Source: a bacterium
Lineage (GTDB): Bacteria > Bdellovibrionota > FAC87 > UBA2466
Length of the DNA stretch: 5,925 bases
Direction: 5' to 3'
NCBI GenBank assembly: GCA_019750655.1
Contig: JAIEOG010000255.1
Span: 1 to 5,925 of the forward strand
Each line of letters starts with the position of its first letter. The first letter of the stretch is position 1. Made by a program: the position numbers and the translations under genes. Positions 4,691 to 5,925 of the stretch are shown here, piece by piece. The notes below the pieces were generated by a model. It worked only from the letters and a program-made list of their open reading frames with translations. It made no database searches and had not been told where the DNA came from.

Positions 4691-5925
4691 ATGGGTAGTT
4701 TGCTCTCAGCTCTGGGGACTAGTTCGAAAGCGTGGTTGCACGCCGTTTGGGCACCTCCACGTGCATCGGGGGCAGGGCGCTTAGCCCGACTCGCCGATTT
4801 GATATCCGCCATCTCTCGTTCCGATAGCCATAGCGAAAGCCTTCTCGCAGAGCGCTTCGCTGCTCTGGCGATTACCTCCGAACTTTCTGAAGATGAAACC
4901 CGAGCCTTCGATCGCCTGCGGGACTTAATGGAATTGAGATCGCTGGCTTTTGGCCAAGCACGCAGCGGCCGTACGCGTTTGCTGCAAGGGTTCCTGTGGC
5001 GCCAGAGTAATGAATCTACGATTGCAGACGACGCGGAGTTTTCTGCCGGTGATATTGCTCACGCCTCGAGCCGCGCAGCAGAGCTCTTATGGAAACTGCT
5101 CGATAGTTGCCAAGGGACCGCCGAGCTCCAGCCGGTGGCGCGTAAGCTGTACTACCACTTGTTTGGAAAAGTCTTCGAAACCATGGATGCCCGTCGACAG
5201 GTTGCTGAAACGACGGACAAAATGCAATCCGAAAGCGGTATTCCTTTCTTGCTCTTGAATTTTCTCAACGCTGGCGCTCTAGAAGACGCTCGTTGGGTAG
5301 GTCGAGGCATTCAAGTAGAATCGGTTGTTTTTGAAGAGCCAGATCGCGCGACCGCGCTTTACTGGATGAGTGAATTAGCGTGGTTCCGCCGCACTTGGGG
5401 TGGGGAGAAACTCGATTTCGATTCTAGCTTGCGCTACCTGTACCATATTTGCTTCAGCGCTCCGGAGCGCGCGGGGTTTTTGGAGATCGACGGCCACTAC
5501 GTTAATGAGTTTGAAGCCGTGAATGAGCTGGCGCGTGAAGCCTTCTCCTACCGGGAGACGCTCACGGAGCAGACGCTCGATTTATGGAAGGCGTTTGAAG
5601 GGAACTTCGACGGCGTTTTTCAGCAAACCTTGGAAACGCTGGCTGGCAAAGCGAGCAAGGTCATTGATCGGCGCCCCGCCTGGGAAAAAGCGTGGAAGCG
5701 CAGCCAGTCGAGCTTTTCCCGGGATTACTTGCTCGTGATCGAGGGCAATCTTTGTTACCTCTCGAAGCTCTATGCCGATGCGGCGGAGTTCTTTGAACAA
5801 GCACTCGCCATCAACCCTGAACTTCGGGTTGCGCGTATGAATCTGCTTTTCAGCTATGCGCGCATGGGAAATGCCGAAGCGCTCGAGGCTTTAGTGGAAG
5901 AAACTATGAGCCGCGCAGTGGCGCC
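4691..5925 (+). CDS. Large alpha-helical TPR-containing protein of unknown function, cut by window end
   Basis: The frame is open from after an in-frame TAG at 4601-4603 to the window end, giving 411 residues from ATG 4691 with no stop yet. I do not recognise the family. Residues 352-376 fit the tetratricopeptide repeat: Gly352, Ala364, Phe368, Ala371 and Pro376 sit at consensus positions 8, 20, 24, 27 and 32, and the core reads AAEFFEQALAINP. A second helical pair follows (SYARMGNAEALEALVEE) and is truncated. The rest also looks helical and is rich in Leu, Ala, Glu and aromatic residues. There is no signal peptide or membrane segment, so it is probably a cytosolic scaffold. The start is uncertain: GTG 4667 (eight residues longer) has GGGG only two bases upstream, ATG 4691 has GGTGG at three bases, and TTG 4700 has GGAAG at nine bases. 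Codon use resembles the neighbouring genes, and no partner gene is visible. Confidence 0.75.
   Translation, partial: MGSLLSALGTSSKAWLHAVWAPPRASGAGRLARLADLISAISRSDSHSESLLAERFAALAITSELSEDETRAFDRLRDLMELRSLAFGQARSGRTRLLQGFLWRQSNESTIADDAEFSAGDIAHASSRAAELLWKLLDSCQGTAELQPVARKLYYHLFGKVFETMDARRQVAETTDKMQSESGIPFLLLNFLNAGALEDARWVGRGIQVESVVFEEPDRATALYWMSELAWFRRTWGGEKLDFDSSLRYLYHICFSAPERAGFLEIDGHYVNEFEAVNELAREAFSYRETLTEQTLDLWKAFEGNFDGVFQQTLETLAGKASKVIDRRPAWEKAWKRSQSSFSRDYLLVIEGNLCYLSKLYADAAEFFEQALAINPELRVARMNLLFSYARMGNAEALEALVEETMSRAVA

Noticed and set aside
4600..4812. Minus-strand open frame of 70 residues across the intergenic region and the TPR gene start
   Set aside because: No motif or convincing ribosome site was seen, and two thirds of it overlaps the N-terminal coding region of the TPR protein.
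4950..5258. Plus-strand open frame of 102 residues in another frame
   Set aside because: It lies wholly within the longer open frame of the TPR-containing protein, is rich in Cys, Ser and Arg as out-of-frame translations of this DNA are, and has no recognisable motif.

Overview
The window is bacterial DNA of moderately high GC content with tightly packed genes, all on the + strand. It suggests a Gram-negative bacterium, because it encodes a Sec-exported trypsin-fold protein and an Escherichia-type BioF/BioD/BioA set. The lineage cannot be fixed from sequence alone. Bdellovibrionota or a gammaproteobacterium would fit, but this is only a guess from the polyproline-linked exported protein.

Region 1 (1-2960) is the 3' part of a biotin-synthesis operon: the C-terminal end of bioF, then complete bioD and bioA, then a 203-residue protein with the metal-ligand pattern of a ferritin-like diiron protein. 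BioF makes 8-amino-7-oxononanoate (KAPA), BioA converts it to 7,8-diaminononanoate (DAPA), and BioD closes the ring to dethiobiotin. The genes overlap or nearly touch (19-base overlap, 5-base gap, 4-base ATGA overlap), and a hairpin terminator follows the fourth gene. That gene is therefore very likely co-expressed with the biotin genes, although I know of no standard biotin enzyme that matches it.

Region 2 (2961-4456) starts with a promoter-like extended -10 and a TTG start, and encodes an exported three-part protein. The parts are a trypsin-fold domain in which all three catalytic residues appear replaced (His to Phe, Asp to Asn, Ser to Gln), a small Ig-like domain, and an unrecognised C-terminal domain. 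They are joined by runs of 16 and 7 prolines. It looks like a secreted pseudoprotease that binds something rather than cutting it.

Region 3 (4457-4690) is a non-coding gap of about 230 bases with two GC-rich hairpins, an extended -10-like motif and a 7-base perfect inverted repeat. Region 4 (from about 4691 to the window end) is a long open frame for an alpha-helical protein of unknown function with at least one good tetratricopeptide repeat (TPR); it runs off the edge.

The observations most worth following are the diiron-type protein fixed in the biotin operon and the triad-less protease.
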